A program made the translations under genes and the position numbers. 64,000 bases of DNA from Neocallimastix lanati (nom. inval.) (Eukaryota; Neocallimastigomycota; Neocallimastigomycetes; Neocallimastigales; Neocallimastigaceae), in the NCBI GenBank assembly GCA_016946835.1, contig JACVTC010000046.1:471001-535000 (forward strand). The letters are read 5' to 3'. Below are positions 54,643 to 64,000 of the stretch, piece by piece (the stretch's first letter is position 1; the number at the start of each line of letters is the position of its first letter). Under the pieces are notes generated by a model, which was not told the DNA's origin, did not search any database, and saw only the letters and a program-made list of their open reading frames with translations.

Positions 54643-57600
54643 ATGTCTTCTTCATCAAACGATTTTCATTTTAATGGCGATTCAGCTAAGCTCAAGGGAT
54701 TTTTAGCTTATGTTGGGTTAGCCATTGCTCTTCGTCCTGAATATTTCACCAATGATCCGTTAAAAGTAGCTTATACCATCACTTTGTTAAGAGATGAAGC
54801 TATGGATTGGGCTGCAGACTTGATGAATGAAAATAACCCAGTCCTTGACGATTTTAACGCTTTCATTGAACTTATGAAGGATAGATTCAGTGACGTAGAT
54901 GCAGTTTTTAATTGTAATCAAGCTCTTATGCATATTAAGCAAAAAGCATATGGTAAAGTCACTGATTACAATAATGAATTCCGTAGGCTTTCGGAAAAAA
55001 CGGACTGGAATGAATTTGCCTTAATGGATGTTTATATTGAAGGATTGCTACCAAGACTTCAAGAAAGAGTAATTAGTTTGTTCCCTCCTCCTGCCAAATT
55101 AAGTGAACTAATGCGAATTACCAATCGTATAGATCATCAAATGACTCGATTCGCAACGATCAACAATTACAATTCTAGAAATAACAGTAATAATAATAAT
55201 AATTCTCGTAATAATAGGAAGTATTATAGATTTAACTCTAGTAATAATAGAAACGCCAATTCTAATTCTTTTTTCAAATCAAATAATGATTCAAATTACT
55301 CTCATTTATCCCCTGAAGAAAGAGCAAGAAGAATTAAAGAAGGGCTTTGTCTATATTGTGGACAATCAGGCCATAAGTTAATAAATTGTCCAAAGCGAGC
55401 AAATAAACCTGGCTCCTCCCATATGGCTAGATCTAATTCTTCTAAGAAATTTAATAAAGATTGTATTATTAAGTGTTCCTTTAACTACAAAAATAAATGG
55501 ATTAAAGCTAAGGCTCTTATAGATTCCGGCTCCGACTTGAATCTTATGGATAGTAATTTTGCTAAAATTAATAATTTTAAGCTTGTACATGATAATTTAG
55601 AAGCTGATAACATTACTGGTATTGGTGGTGGCAAAGACGTTGTTGGTAAAACTATACCAATATTATTTAAAGTTAGTAACCTTCAGGTCTTAACAGAATT
55701 TTTTGTTATTGATTTGAACGACAAATTTGAGTGCTTAATTGGTTCTAGATTTCTTAAAGAAAATAAATCATCAATTGATTTCAACAATAATATTTTAAGC
55801 TTTTGCAATAGTAATAACAATGCGTCAGATTCTTCCTTTGTTGAATCAGTACCCTCGACCTCGGTTAACTCTACTTCACTTTCTCTTACTTCGAATACTT
55901 CCGACTCTATCTCTTCGAAACCAGCCTATTCCAGTTCATGCACCCCTAATAATTCTTTGTTTGATAATTCTTCTATTTCTCCTTCCGTGTTGAAGAATTC
56001 AATTGCCTCTTCCCCAAACATGGATACTCCAAATAAAACACTTCCCGCCATTTATCTAGAATTCTCTGATGTATTTAGTGAAGAAGAAGCTAAAATCTTA
56101 CCTCCTCATTCTAGTTTTGATTGTGCTATTGACCTTAAACCTAATACTAAGTTATATTATAGTGCAATTTATCCCCTTACAATTCCCGAAGAAATAGCTT
56201 TAGAAAAAATTATTAAAGACTATTTAAAATACGGTTTTATTGTTAGGTCAAAATCAGAAGCTGGTCATCCAATTTTATTTGCTCCAAAAGATAATGGTGA
56301 GTTACGTATGTGTATTGATCTTAGGAAACTTAATGAAATCACCATTAGAGATAGTTATCCTATGCCTTTAACAACTGTTATTTTTAATAAAGCTCCTGGT
56401 CATAAGTATTACTCAAAGCTTGATTTAAAATCTGCTTACTTCCAAATTCGTATCAGGTCTGGAGATGAATACAAAACAGCTTTTGTATGTAGCTTAGGAC
56501 ACTTTGAATTTAGAGTTATGCCTTTCGGTTTCAAGAATGCACCTGCCTGTTTTCAAAGAATGATTGATACTGCATTAAGTGACTATTTAGGTAAATTTTG
56601 TTATGCCTATATTGATGATATTATCATTTTTTCTGATGATCTTTCTGAACATCATTTACACGTTAAAAAAGTACTATTACAACTTAGGAAATTTCATTTA
56701 CATGTTAACCTTGAAAAATGTGAGTTTGATAAGTTCGAAGTTAAATTTTTAGGATATTATGTATCTTCAGATGGTCTTAAGATGGATATTAAGAAAGTCT
56801 CAGCTATTTTAGATTGGCCTGCTCCAACTACAGTTAAAGAAGTTCAATCGTTTCTTGGCCTAGCCAATTTCTACAGACGCTTTATAAAAAATTTTGCTAA
56901 AATTGCTTATCCTCTTAATAAACTTACAAGAAAAAATGTTCCTTTTGTTTGGTCAAAAGATGCTAATGACTCCTTTGAACTTCTTAAACGTTCTTTTACT
57001 TCTGCTCCCATCCTTATTCCTGCTGATCCTAATTCTCAATTTTTTGTTGAAACGGATGCAAGTAATTTTGCGCTTGGATGTATTTTATCCCAAGTTAGCT
57101 CTAAAGATAATAAGCTTCATCCAATTGCTTTCTATTCTAGAGCTTTTACCTCTGCTGAATGCAATTATCCAATTTATGATAAAGAGTTACTTGCTATTAA
57201 GACTGCTTTTGAAACTTGGAGGTACTATTTAGAAGGTGCTAAGAATACTATTAAAGTTCTTACTGATCATAGAAATCTACTCTACTTTAAGAAACCAGAA
57301 CAGCTTTCACAACGTTTAATTAGATGGTCAATGTTCTTTACTCGATTTGACTTTCAAATTGAGTATCGTCCAGGTTCTCGCGGTGGTAAGCCTGATGCTT
57401 TATCTCGCCGTCCTGATTATGATAATCATGAACCTGCTAAACCTTACCAAGTACTTAAACCGGAAAATTTTTGTTTTACTTCAAGTATCTCTATTGAATC
57501 AAATCTACAAGATGAAATTAAAAAGTGTTACTCCAAGGATCCTTTCTTTAATAATGTTAAGATATATTTTGAAAAGCCTTCTACTAATGAGAAACCCATT

Positions 57601-58971
57601 GCTTCAGTTGATCTCCTTTCGTTCTCCAATGGTATTCTTTTATATGACAATCTTATTTATATTCCTGAATGCCTTAGATTTAAAATTCTTTGTTCTTGTC
57701 ATGATTCTCCTACTGCTGGCCACTTTGGCATAAATAAAACCTCTGACTTAGTTTCTAGAAATTATTGGTGGCCTGGTATGCATAAGGATATTAAAAAATA
57801 TATTCGTACTTGTAATGTGTGCTGCGCTTCAAAAGCTCCTCGTCATAAACCTTACGGTTTACTTAAATCTTTACCCATTGGCAATAATCCTTGGGAATCA
57901 ATTTCAATGGATTTTATAACAGATCTTCCCTCTTCCAATGGTATGTCTTGTATTCTTGTCGTAGTTGATCGCTTTACGAAGATGGCTCATTTTGTTCCCT
58001 TTAAATCAGTTCCCTCTGCTGAGGATTGTGCTGAACAATTTCTTAATTCTATTTTCAAACTTCATGGTCTGCCAAAGGATATTGTGTCGGATAGAGGTAC
58101 TCAGTTTACTTCTAAATTTTGGAATAGATTATTTAATTTACTTCATGTTGATTTTTGTTTATCATCTGCTCATCATCAGCAAACTAATGGTCAAACGGAG
58201 AGGGTAAACGCAATACTTGAACAATACTTAAGATGTTATGTTAATTATCAACAAAATAATTGGATAGAATATTTATCTCTTGCAGAATTTGCTTACAATA
58301 ACACAATACAAGAATCTGCAAATGCTACTCCTTTCTTTCTTAATTATGGGTTCAATCCTAAATTTGATCCTTCTACTCCAGATGTTTCTATTGTCCCTCG
58401 TGCTGAAATTATTGCTAAAGACTTAAAAGAATTAAGAAATGTACTTAAAGAAAATCTTCAAAGTGCAGTTAATTTTCAAAAAAAATATTATGATGATAAA
58501 CATATGTCTCCGCCTGAGTTTAAAGTTGGCTCAAAAGTTTGGCTGTTAAGGAATGATTTAATAAATAATAAAAAAGGTAAACTTGCTCCTAAGAAATCTG
58601 GTCCATTTACTATTTTAAAGAAAATTTCAGATGTAAGTTATAAATTAAAGTTACCAAACTCTTTTAGGGTCTTTCCAGTTTTCCACGTTTCACTTCTTGA
58701 GCCAGCCTATGAAAATGAATTTACAGAAAGAAATATCCCAACTCCAAAACCTATTATACTTAATGGAGAAAAAGAATATGAAGTTGAATCTATTCTTGAT
58801 TCAAAGAAATTTCATAACAAAATTAAATATTTAATTCATTGGAAAGGTTATGATGATTCTGAAAACTCATGGGAACCTTTTGAGAATCTTCATTGCAATA
58901 AACTTCTTGCCGAATTCCACAAGAAGTTTCCAAATAAACCAAAACCTAAGACGTCTGGAATCCGTCTCTAA
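54643..58971 (+). CDS. Gypsy gag-pol polyprotein with C-terminal chromodomain
   Basis: A single 1,442-residue frame. Gag (residues 1-260) ends in a CCHC zinc knuckle, CLYCGQSGHKLINC (from residue 236). The protease has LIDSGSDLNLM (Asp 294). RT has LDLKSAYFQI, MPFGFKNAP and the catalytic YAYIDDIIIF (YIDD from residue 656). RNase H has FVETDASNFALG and LTDHRNLLYF. Integrase has the H2C2 finger (H1020 to CNVCC) and a DDE core with SMDFITDLP (Asp 1090), VSDRGTQF and the final Glu in QTNGQTERVN. Residues about 1378-1430 form a chromodomain with YEVESILDS, YLIHWKGYDDSENSWEP and aromatic-cage positions kept, which in chromoviruses directs integration to marked chromatin. Gag and pol are fused without a frameshift, as in Tf1-like elements. 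The frame is intact and GC-richer than host genes. Confidence 0.97.
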   Translation: MSSSSNDFHFNGDSAKLKGFLAYVGLAIALRPEYFTNDPLKVAYTITLLRDEAMDWAADLMNENNPVLDDFNAFIELMKDRFSDVDAVFNCNQALMHIKQKAYGKVTDYNNEFRRLSEKTDWNEFALMDVYIEGLLPRLQERVISLFPPPAKLSELMRITNRIDHQMTRFATINNYNSRNNSNNNNNSRNNRKYYRFNSSNNRNANSNSFFKSNNDSNYSHLSPEERARRIKEGLCLYCGQSGHKLINCPKRANKPGSSHMARSNSSKKFNKDCIIKCSFNYKNKWIKAKALIDSGSDLNLMDSNFAKINNFKLVHDNLEADNITGIGGGKDVVGKTIPILFKVSNLQVLTEFFVIDLNDKFECLIGSRFLKENKSSIDFNNNILSFCNSNNNASDSSFVESVPSTSVNSTSLSLTSNTSDSISSKPAYSSSCTPNNSLFDNSSISPSVLKNSIASSPNMDTPNKTLPAIYLEFSDVFSEEEAKILPPHSSFDCAIDLKPNTKLYYSAIYPLTIPEEIALEKIIKDYLKYGFIVRSKSEAGHPILFAPKDNGELRMCIDLRKLNEITIRDSYPMPLTTVIFNKAPGHKYYSKLDLKSAYFQIRIRSGDEYKTAFVCSLGHFEFRVMPFGFKNAPACFQRMIDTALSDYLGKFCYAYIDDIIIFSDDLSEHHLHVKKVLLQLRKFHLHVNLEKCEFDKFEVKFLGYYVSSDGLKMDIKKVSAILDWPAPTTVKEVQSFLGLANFYRRFIKNFAKIAYPLNKLTRKNVPFVWSKDANDSFELLKRSFTSAPILIPADPNSQFFVETDASNFALGCILSQVSSKDNKLHPIAFYSRAFTSAECNYPIYDKELLAIKTAFETWRYYLEGAKNTIKVLTDHRNLLYFKKPEQLSQRLIRWSMFFTRFDFQIEYRPGSRGGKPDALSRRPDYDNHEPAKPYQVLKPENFCFTSSISIESNLQDEIKKCYSKDPFFNNVKIYFEKPSTNEKPIASVDLLSFSNGILLYDNLIYIPECLRFKILCSCHDSPTAGHFGINKTSDLVSRNYWWPGMHKDIKKYIRTCNVCCASKAPRHKPYGLLKSLPIGNNPWESISMDFITDLPSSNGMSCILVVVDRFTKMAHFVPFKSVPSAEDCAEQFLNSIFKLHGLPKDIVSDRGTQFTSKFWNRLFNLLHVDFCLSSAHHQQTNGQTERVNAILEQYLRCYVNYQQNNWIEYLSLAEFAYNNTIQESANATPFFLNYGFNPKFDPSTPDVSIVPRAEIIAKDLKELRNVLKENLQSAVNFQKKYYDDKHMSPPEFKVGSKVWLLRNDLINNKKGKLAPKKSGPFTILKKISDVSYKLKLPNSFRVFPVFHVSLLEPAYENEFTERNIPTPKPIILNGEKEYEVESILDSKKFHNKIKYLIHWKGYDDSENSWEPFENLHCNKLLAEFHKKFPNKPKPKTSGIRL

Positions 58972-58981
58972 GGGAGAGAGT
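58970..58981 (+). other. Gypsy polypurine tract
   Basis: AAGGGAGAGAGT directly before the 3' LTR, overlapping the TAA stop. Confidence 0.8.
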
Positions 58982-59622
58982 TATAACAGAATTAATAATT
59001 ACAATTATTTTATTATTTTAATATTTAGTATTATTTTTCAATAAAGTTTTAAAACAAATAATTAAATTTAAAAAATATTATTTCTGGTATAGTTGTTAGT
59101 AACTAATACCATGAATCAAACTACTTAGGGTTCGATTCACATTTATTATTATTTTATAGTTTTATTCTAAAAAATATCTAGAAGATTCTTTATAGTTCAA
59201 GAAATTACTAGAATTTCTTGATAATTCTTGTGTTTAATTAATTAAAATTTATTCTATTAAATTCTTAATTCTATTGTTTTCTATTTTTTCTAAATTTTTC
59301 GATTTTTAAGAACTTTTTAGAAACTTTTATTTTTATTTTTTAATAACTTTAACTTTTGAAAAAAATATAAATATGAGTAAAATTCTTATTAACAAATATT
59401 CTTTTCTTTGTGTTTTTTATTTTAATTTTGTTTAGTTAATAAAACTTAATTTTTTAATAAAACTTTTTTAATATTAATACTATATCAACCCTTGAGGCTT
59501 ATAGTATTATAATAAATATAATTAATAAAATAATTATAATAAAAGAAAAAAAAAATAAATAAAAAATAAAATAATTTTTGTTTTTTTGAGTGTTATTATA
59601 TTTATTATAATATTTTGTTATA
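58982..59622 (+). repeat. Gypsy 3' LTR (641 bp)
   Basis: Same length and ends as the 5' LTR, with one base difference seen. Confidence 0.95.
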
Positions 59623-59627
59623 ATTTT
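59623..59627. repeat. Gypsy target-site duplication, right
   Basis: ATTTT, partner of 52788-52792. These bases belong to the copia pol frame. Confidence 0.85.
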
Positions 59628-62600
59628 GGACTAAGTGGTCTTTTATGGATATTGCCATATTCTGTATTGGCTACAATGTCATCCATAATTTCATCTTTAT
59701 TAAAATCAATAACACTTGATGCATCTATAAGAAATTTGTGGGCATAATTTTCTTTATTTACTATATTATTGTTGTTAAATTTATTATTTATTTCGTTATT
59801 ATTAGTAAGTGAAATTTCGTCTGTTTTTTGAGAAATTTGGTTGGTTGAAGAATCGGTTATTAAAGGTAAATTCTGATTAAAATTATATGAAAGAGTTATA
59901 TTTTTAAGATTTTCCATTACCGTATTTTTATTATCTGAAGGAATATTATTGATATCTATTGTAGGAGTGGAGAAATTATAGTTTTTCTTCATAGAGTCGC
60001 TGGATTTTGAATTTTGTTGAATTAATTTATTATTTTTCGATAAAAAATTTTTATTAATAAAATTTTGATCATTTTTTGGAAAATTTTTGATATTCATTGA
60101 TTTATTTGAATTATTAATAGATTTATGTGAATCATTATTGTTGTCATATGTTATTATTGAATTATTTGAAGATTTTTTGATATGATATGAATGTGATTTT
60201 GCTTCAGCCAATAGATTTTCTTGAAAATTTTCATCATTTTTTGAAAAATTTTTATTATTAAAATTTTTTTTCATATTATTATTATTTATTGTAAAATTCT
60301 GTAAATTTTGGCTTGATTTTTCATTATTTAAAAATATTTTATTTTTATCAAAATTTTCAAATTCGGTTATTTTTTCTTTTCCTTTGTTCCTGCTGGAAGT
60401 TGAGGCGGCGTAAGCAGGATCTTCTGGTTTATATTTTTCAATAATGTTAGAATTAAAATTGGTATTCTTAATATTATTTCTAAACTTTTTATTATAATTT
60501 TTATTTATTATTTCTAAATTTCTATTTATCTCATTCAAATAATTATTTTCAGAATTATTTTTGTCAACATTGTTGAAATTGAATTTCAATTTAAATTCAC
60601 AATTATTTTTATTTTTAATTTCAGGATTAATTTTAGAATTAATTTCAACATCTTTATTTAAATTATGGTTATTTTTCTGGTTTATATCTTTATTATCAAA
60701 TTCTTGATTTTCTTCATTTAACGATATATTATTGACATGCTTATTTTTAATGTAATTACTTTTATGTTCTGTATTAGTAGTCCTTTCATTATTAATATTT
60801 TCATTTAAACTGTTTTCTTCATTTAAGATGTTTCTTCCATTAAAATTATTTTCATTGTTCATATTATTATCTTCATTTATATTATTATCTTCATTTATAA
60901 TATTATCTTCTGGATTCATATCTTTTCTATTGTTGTCTTTCATAAATGAGAAGTAAGAGTCTTTATAATTGCTTGTTTCGTATTTGTGTTTACTAGGCTC
61001 TTCTTCAACGAATTCTACATCGTTAGTATAATGTATTTTATTATTTTCAATATCCATGATAATATATGAATATTTTTTATCATCAAATCCCAAGAATACG
61101 CCCTTCTTAGCATTTGGTAAAATTTTTGATTTGTGTTGTGTATCATCCCTGTAATAACACACACAACCAAAGGTTTTTAAATGTTTTAACTCTACCTTTT
61201 TGTTGTAAAATACTTCATTGGGTATTAAAAATTTATTTCCTGAATGGGGAATTAAGTTATATATGTAGCATGCCTGTTTTATGGCGAAATTCCAAAAGTT
61301 TTCTGATAATTCTGCCCAATATAGAAGAGTTTTAGCTGAATTTCTAAGAGTTCTGTTTATTCTTTCAGCTTTTCCATTAACTTCAGGACAACCTGGGGGA
61401 GAATAGGTTTTTTCTATTCCATTTTCTTTACAGTATTTATTAACTGTTTTATTTTTAAATTCCTTTCCTCCATCTGATTTAAATATTTTAATATTATATT
61501 CTTCAAATTGGTTATTTAAGTACTTGAAGAATTCCACAATTAATTCGGGGGCTTCGGCTTTAGATTTTAAAGTATATATCCATATTTTTCTTGAGAATTC
61601 ATCCATGAATGTAATAAAGTATTTTTTATTATTGATAGATGAATTGTATGGGCCTGAAATGTCTGAATGTATTATTTCTAATATTTTCGTAGCTTTTGGT
61701 GTTTTTCCTCCGTGTGATTTCCTTGACATTTTAGCTACTTTACATTCTATGCATTTAGGAGTTTTTATTTGGTGTAAACTTAGATATTTGTTTATGTTTT
61801 CTAGGTAATAATGACCTAGTCTTCTATGCCAAATTTCAAGGCTTTTTTCATCAACTTCGTTTAAAGCCATAATATTTTTATCCTTTTCTTCAAAGTTTTT
61901 ATTAATCTTGTAAGTATTTACTAAGAATTGATTATCATTTGTAGAATAATAAGTTCCTATATATACATTATTTGGACCCCATAAGTTAAATCTACCACGT
62001 GTATAATCATCAGTGTCAATAATGACTCTATATCCTATTTTGGCCAGTTCTATTCCACTAATAAGATTTTTAGTTGCAGATTTTGAATATAATACCTTGT
62101 CTAGTCGTAAATATATTCCATTAATGTAACATTCGTAAGTACCATATCCTTCGAAGCTACACATTGTCCCATTGGCACATCTTAACTTTATTTTGCAGTG
62201 AATAAAATTATTTAGCAAATTAAAATCATTAGTTATATGTTCTCCAGCACCAGTATCATATAACCATTCACTAGTCTTATCATTTTCTTCATAATAATTG
62301 ATGTTGTTTACATATAATTCCTCTTTTTTATTAGGAATTGTTATCTCCTTTGGAATAATAAAACTATCATTCACGTATTCAATTAATCCAGAAAATTTAA
62401 CCTTATTGTCAATGTTTATTTCTTCTTGTTTTTCTATCAGTGCCCTTGCGTCTTCAAAATCAAAATTATCGTCATAACTACTGGCACTGTCTGGATCAGA
62501 AATTTTACTTATTAAATGTAAAGACTTCTTTGGATGATCATTTAATGTGGTCTTTACTTGAAGCTTTTCTTGCCTCCCTTTATTATGATTTGACTTCGTC

Positions 62601-63622
62601 TTCATATTATATATGCAGTTTCTGGTAGAGTGTCCTTTAACTTCACAAATGTGACAATATGATTTATTATTATTGTCTTTGTTACTATTATCTTTATTAT
62701 TATTGTTATATTGGTTACCATTTTGCTTTCCTCTTTTCTTAGAGTTAGAGCTTTTGTTATTATGGTTGTTGTGTTCATTTTTCTTTGAGGAATTACTAGT
62801 TCTTCTTCCTCTACTGATAAAATCTAGATCCATTGGATCATCTTTTTCAATGGTTTTGTTATCTTCCCAATTTTCTAGGTAAGATTTTGCATAAATAAAA
62901 CTTTTGAGATTATTAATATATACATTAGGGTCACTATTCAAATTAATTTGAATGATATTTTTATAATCATCCGGTAGTACGTTATAGAGATATTTTAATT
63001 TTTCCTTATCAGTGATCTCCACATGTTGTTCTTCCATATCATCGAAAGTTTCTTTCATAAGTTCTAGCTTTTCGATGATTTGATTTCTATCTCTGGCTTT
63101 AATACTTCTTAATCTTTTAAGCCAGTATTCCATATCAGCATTTGAATTTCCATATTTTGATTTGAGTCTTTCCATTATACGGAAACCATTATTAAGTCTG
63201 CTGATTTCTCTTAAAACAGAATCATCGACATTCTTACTGATCATGAGTATCATGTCAGCATCGATCCTTTCTGCTTCCTCAACTAATCTGATATGATTAA
63301 GAGGATTACCAAAAAAGTTAGTTAGCTGAGTATTGATATCAACATTATTGTTTCGATTAACCTCAGCATTATTGTTTCGAATAGGTTCGGCAGGAGCTTG
63401 CGGTAACATTTTGGTAATTAATTTAGTAATTACCTTGTTGATAACATCGTTGACATTGGGGTTGTAATCAAAACCTACATCATTAAGTTTTCCAACGACG
63501 TCGACTTCCATGAATTCCTTAATACCTTGACGTTTAGCGGCATTGTCAATAAGGAATTTCCACTCATTAAAGTTGGATTTTCCATGGAGGCGTTGGTCCT
63601 TAGCTAAGTTAAAGTCTTGCAT
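59623..63622 (-). CDS. Copia gag-pol, 5' portion: gag, protease, integrase
   Basis: Starts MQDFNLAKDQRLHGKSNFNE at 63622, only 75 bp inside the 5' LTR. Gag covers about the first 320 residues and ends in a CCHC zinc knuckle (CHICEVKGHSTRNC, about residue 323). The protease active site is WLYDTGAGEHIT (about residue 455). The integrase has the zinc-binding H-H-C-C (HRRLGH...CIECKVAK, about 598-625) and a DDE core including SDISGPY (about 654) and FKSDGGKEF (about 718). After integrase comes an unusually long Asn/Lys/Glu-rich linker of about 400 residues. At the gypsy junction the frame is ended after a few codons by the foreign LTR (stop at 59618-59620), so the polyprotein is truncated before reverse transcriptase. 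The segment is otherwise intact. Confidence 0.93.
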
Positions 63623-63683
63623 GATTTCGGAGCGGTGAAGTGAATTAATTAAGTACTTTTAATAATAAATGATATGAGTCAAC

Positions 63684-63697
63684 TGAGACTCTTAATC
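63684..63697 (-). other. Copia primer-binding site, half-tRNA-Lys type
   Basis: The + strand reads TGAGACTCTTAATC directly against the 5' LTR. This is the anticodon arm of eukaryotic tRNA-Lys(CUU) (ACTCTTAA loop). The element RNA therefore carries its complement, so a tRNA fragment ending at about position 40 would prime, as described for Drosophila copia with initiator tRNA-Met. Confidence 0.6.
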
Positions 63698-64000
63698 TGT
63701 TAGCTTTATTAAATTTAGATCTATAATAATATTCCTTATGGAATATGGTATACAAGGGAAATAAGTGTATGATCTATCTTTCGGCTTTAAATAAGTAATA
63801 AAGTCACATGTTACAACATGCGTTTTCCATAACATAAAATAAATTAAAAATTAATTAAATAAATATTAAAAGATAATTAACATAGATTTATACAAGACGA
63901 TAGATCATAATACATTTAAGTAATCATTAAATATAAATAAATAAATACACATAAATATAAATAAATACTATAAATAAATAAATTAAATATATAGTTAAAT
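63698..64000 (-). repeat. Copia 5' LTR (truncated by window end)
   Basis: 303 bp identical, by eye, to the corresponding part of the 3' LTR. The last 17 bp lie beyond the window. Confidence 0.95.

Larger units (their letters stand above)
52793..59622 (+). mobile_element. Complete chromodomain Ty3/gypsy retrotransposon nested in copia pol
   Basis: Two 641-bp LTRs, a leader of about 1.2 kb, a single 1,442-codon gag-pol frame with protease, RT, RNase H, integrase and a C-terminal chromodomain in that order, a purine-rich tract before the 3' LTR, and an ATTTT duplication at both ends. The order RT-RNase H-integrase plus the chromodomain makes it a chromovirus. The LTRs differ, as far as I can compare by eye, at one position (ATAACATTAAC versus ATAACTTTAAC). 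It is full length and could be active. Confidence 0.96.
50850..64000 (-). mobile_element. Ty1/copia retrotransposon, interrupted by a gypsy element; 5' LTR cut by window edge
   Basis: The element runs right to left: 5' LTR (63698 to beyond 64000), primer site, one gag-pol frame, polypurine tract, 3' LTR (50850-51169). Domain order is gag with zinc knuckle, protease, integrase, reverse transcriptase, RNase H, which defines Ty1/copia. Without the nested 6.8-kb gypsy element and its duplicated 5 bp, the copia would be about 6.3 kb with a single uninterrupted frame. The 303 LTR bases present in both copies appear identical, so insertion was recent. About 17 bp of the 5' LTR and the right-hand target duplication lie outside the window. 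Confidence 0.95.

Noticed and set aside
59618-59637. Stop of the 1,334-codon copia frame read as a natural gag/integrase terminus
   Set aside because: The stop comes from the gypsy LTR; the copia frame continues on the far side of the insertion.

Overview
The window is nuclear DNA from an extremely AT-rich eukaryote with many short, AT-rich GT..AG introns, long A/T tracts, (TTA)n, (AAT)n and (TTTTA)n microsatellites, and proteins carrying Asn/Glu/Lys-rich low-complexity runs. Two genes encode motile-flagellum proteins (CFAP69 and DRC7), so the host makes flagella. A fungal LOA1-type acyltransferase, an ANY1/SLC66A2-type PQ-loop protein, Ty1/copia and chromodomain Ty3/gypsy elements, and the base composition together fit a zoosporic fungus, most likely an anaerobic gut fungus (Neocallimastigomycota). 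That placement is inference, not proof.

Left part (1-12.5 kb): the 5' end of a TPR-like gene leaving the window (-); a multi-exon SLC66A2/ANY1-type gene with a very long disordered C-terminal part (-); a gene-free stretch holding a decayed copia 3' end that was itself hit by a GC-rich, SINE-like insertion with a perfect 15-bp target duplication; and the histone chaperone gene ASF1 (-).

Middle (14-46.7 kb): CFAP69 (+) and DRC7 (+), both axonemal; a GRIPAP1/GRASP-1-like coiled-coil gene (-); a LOA1-like acyltransferase (-) divergently paired with an LRRC34-like leucine-rich repeat gene (+); a 1.15-kb TTTTA satellite; a GDPD-family membrane protein that seems to have lost its catalytic residues (-); a 48-residue Lys-rich gene with GC-richer codons (-); and RNase H2 catalytic subunit (+).

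Right part (46.7-64 kb): mostly non-coding DNA with a decayed LINE endonuclease fragment, then a nested pair of young LTR retrotransposons. A Ty1/copia element (-) has LTRs with no difference that I can see over the 303 bases present in both. It is interrupted in its pol frame by a complete chromodomain Ty3/gypsy element (+) flanked by a 5-bp duplication, with LTRs that I found to differ at one base. The two elements appear to solve minus-strand priming differently. The copia primer site matches the anticodon arm of tRNA-Lys (half-tRNA priming). The gypsy primer site is complementary to 11 bases inside its own LTR just downstream of a TATA box (Tf1-like self-priming).

All exon structures were read by eye from splice signals and frame continuity. 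No transcript, alignment or database search was available.
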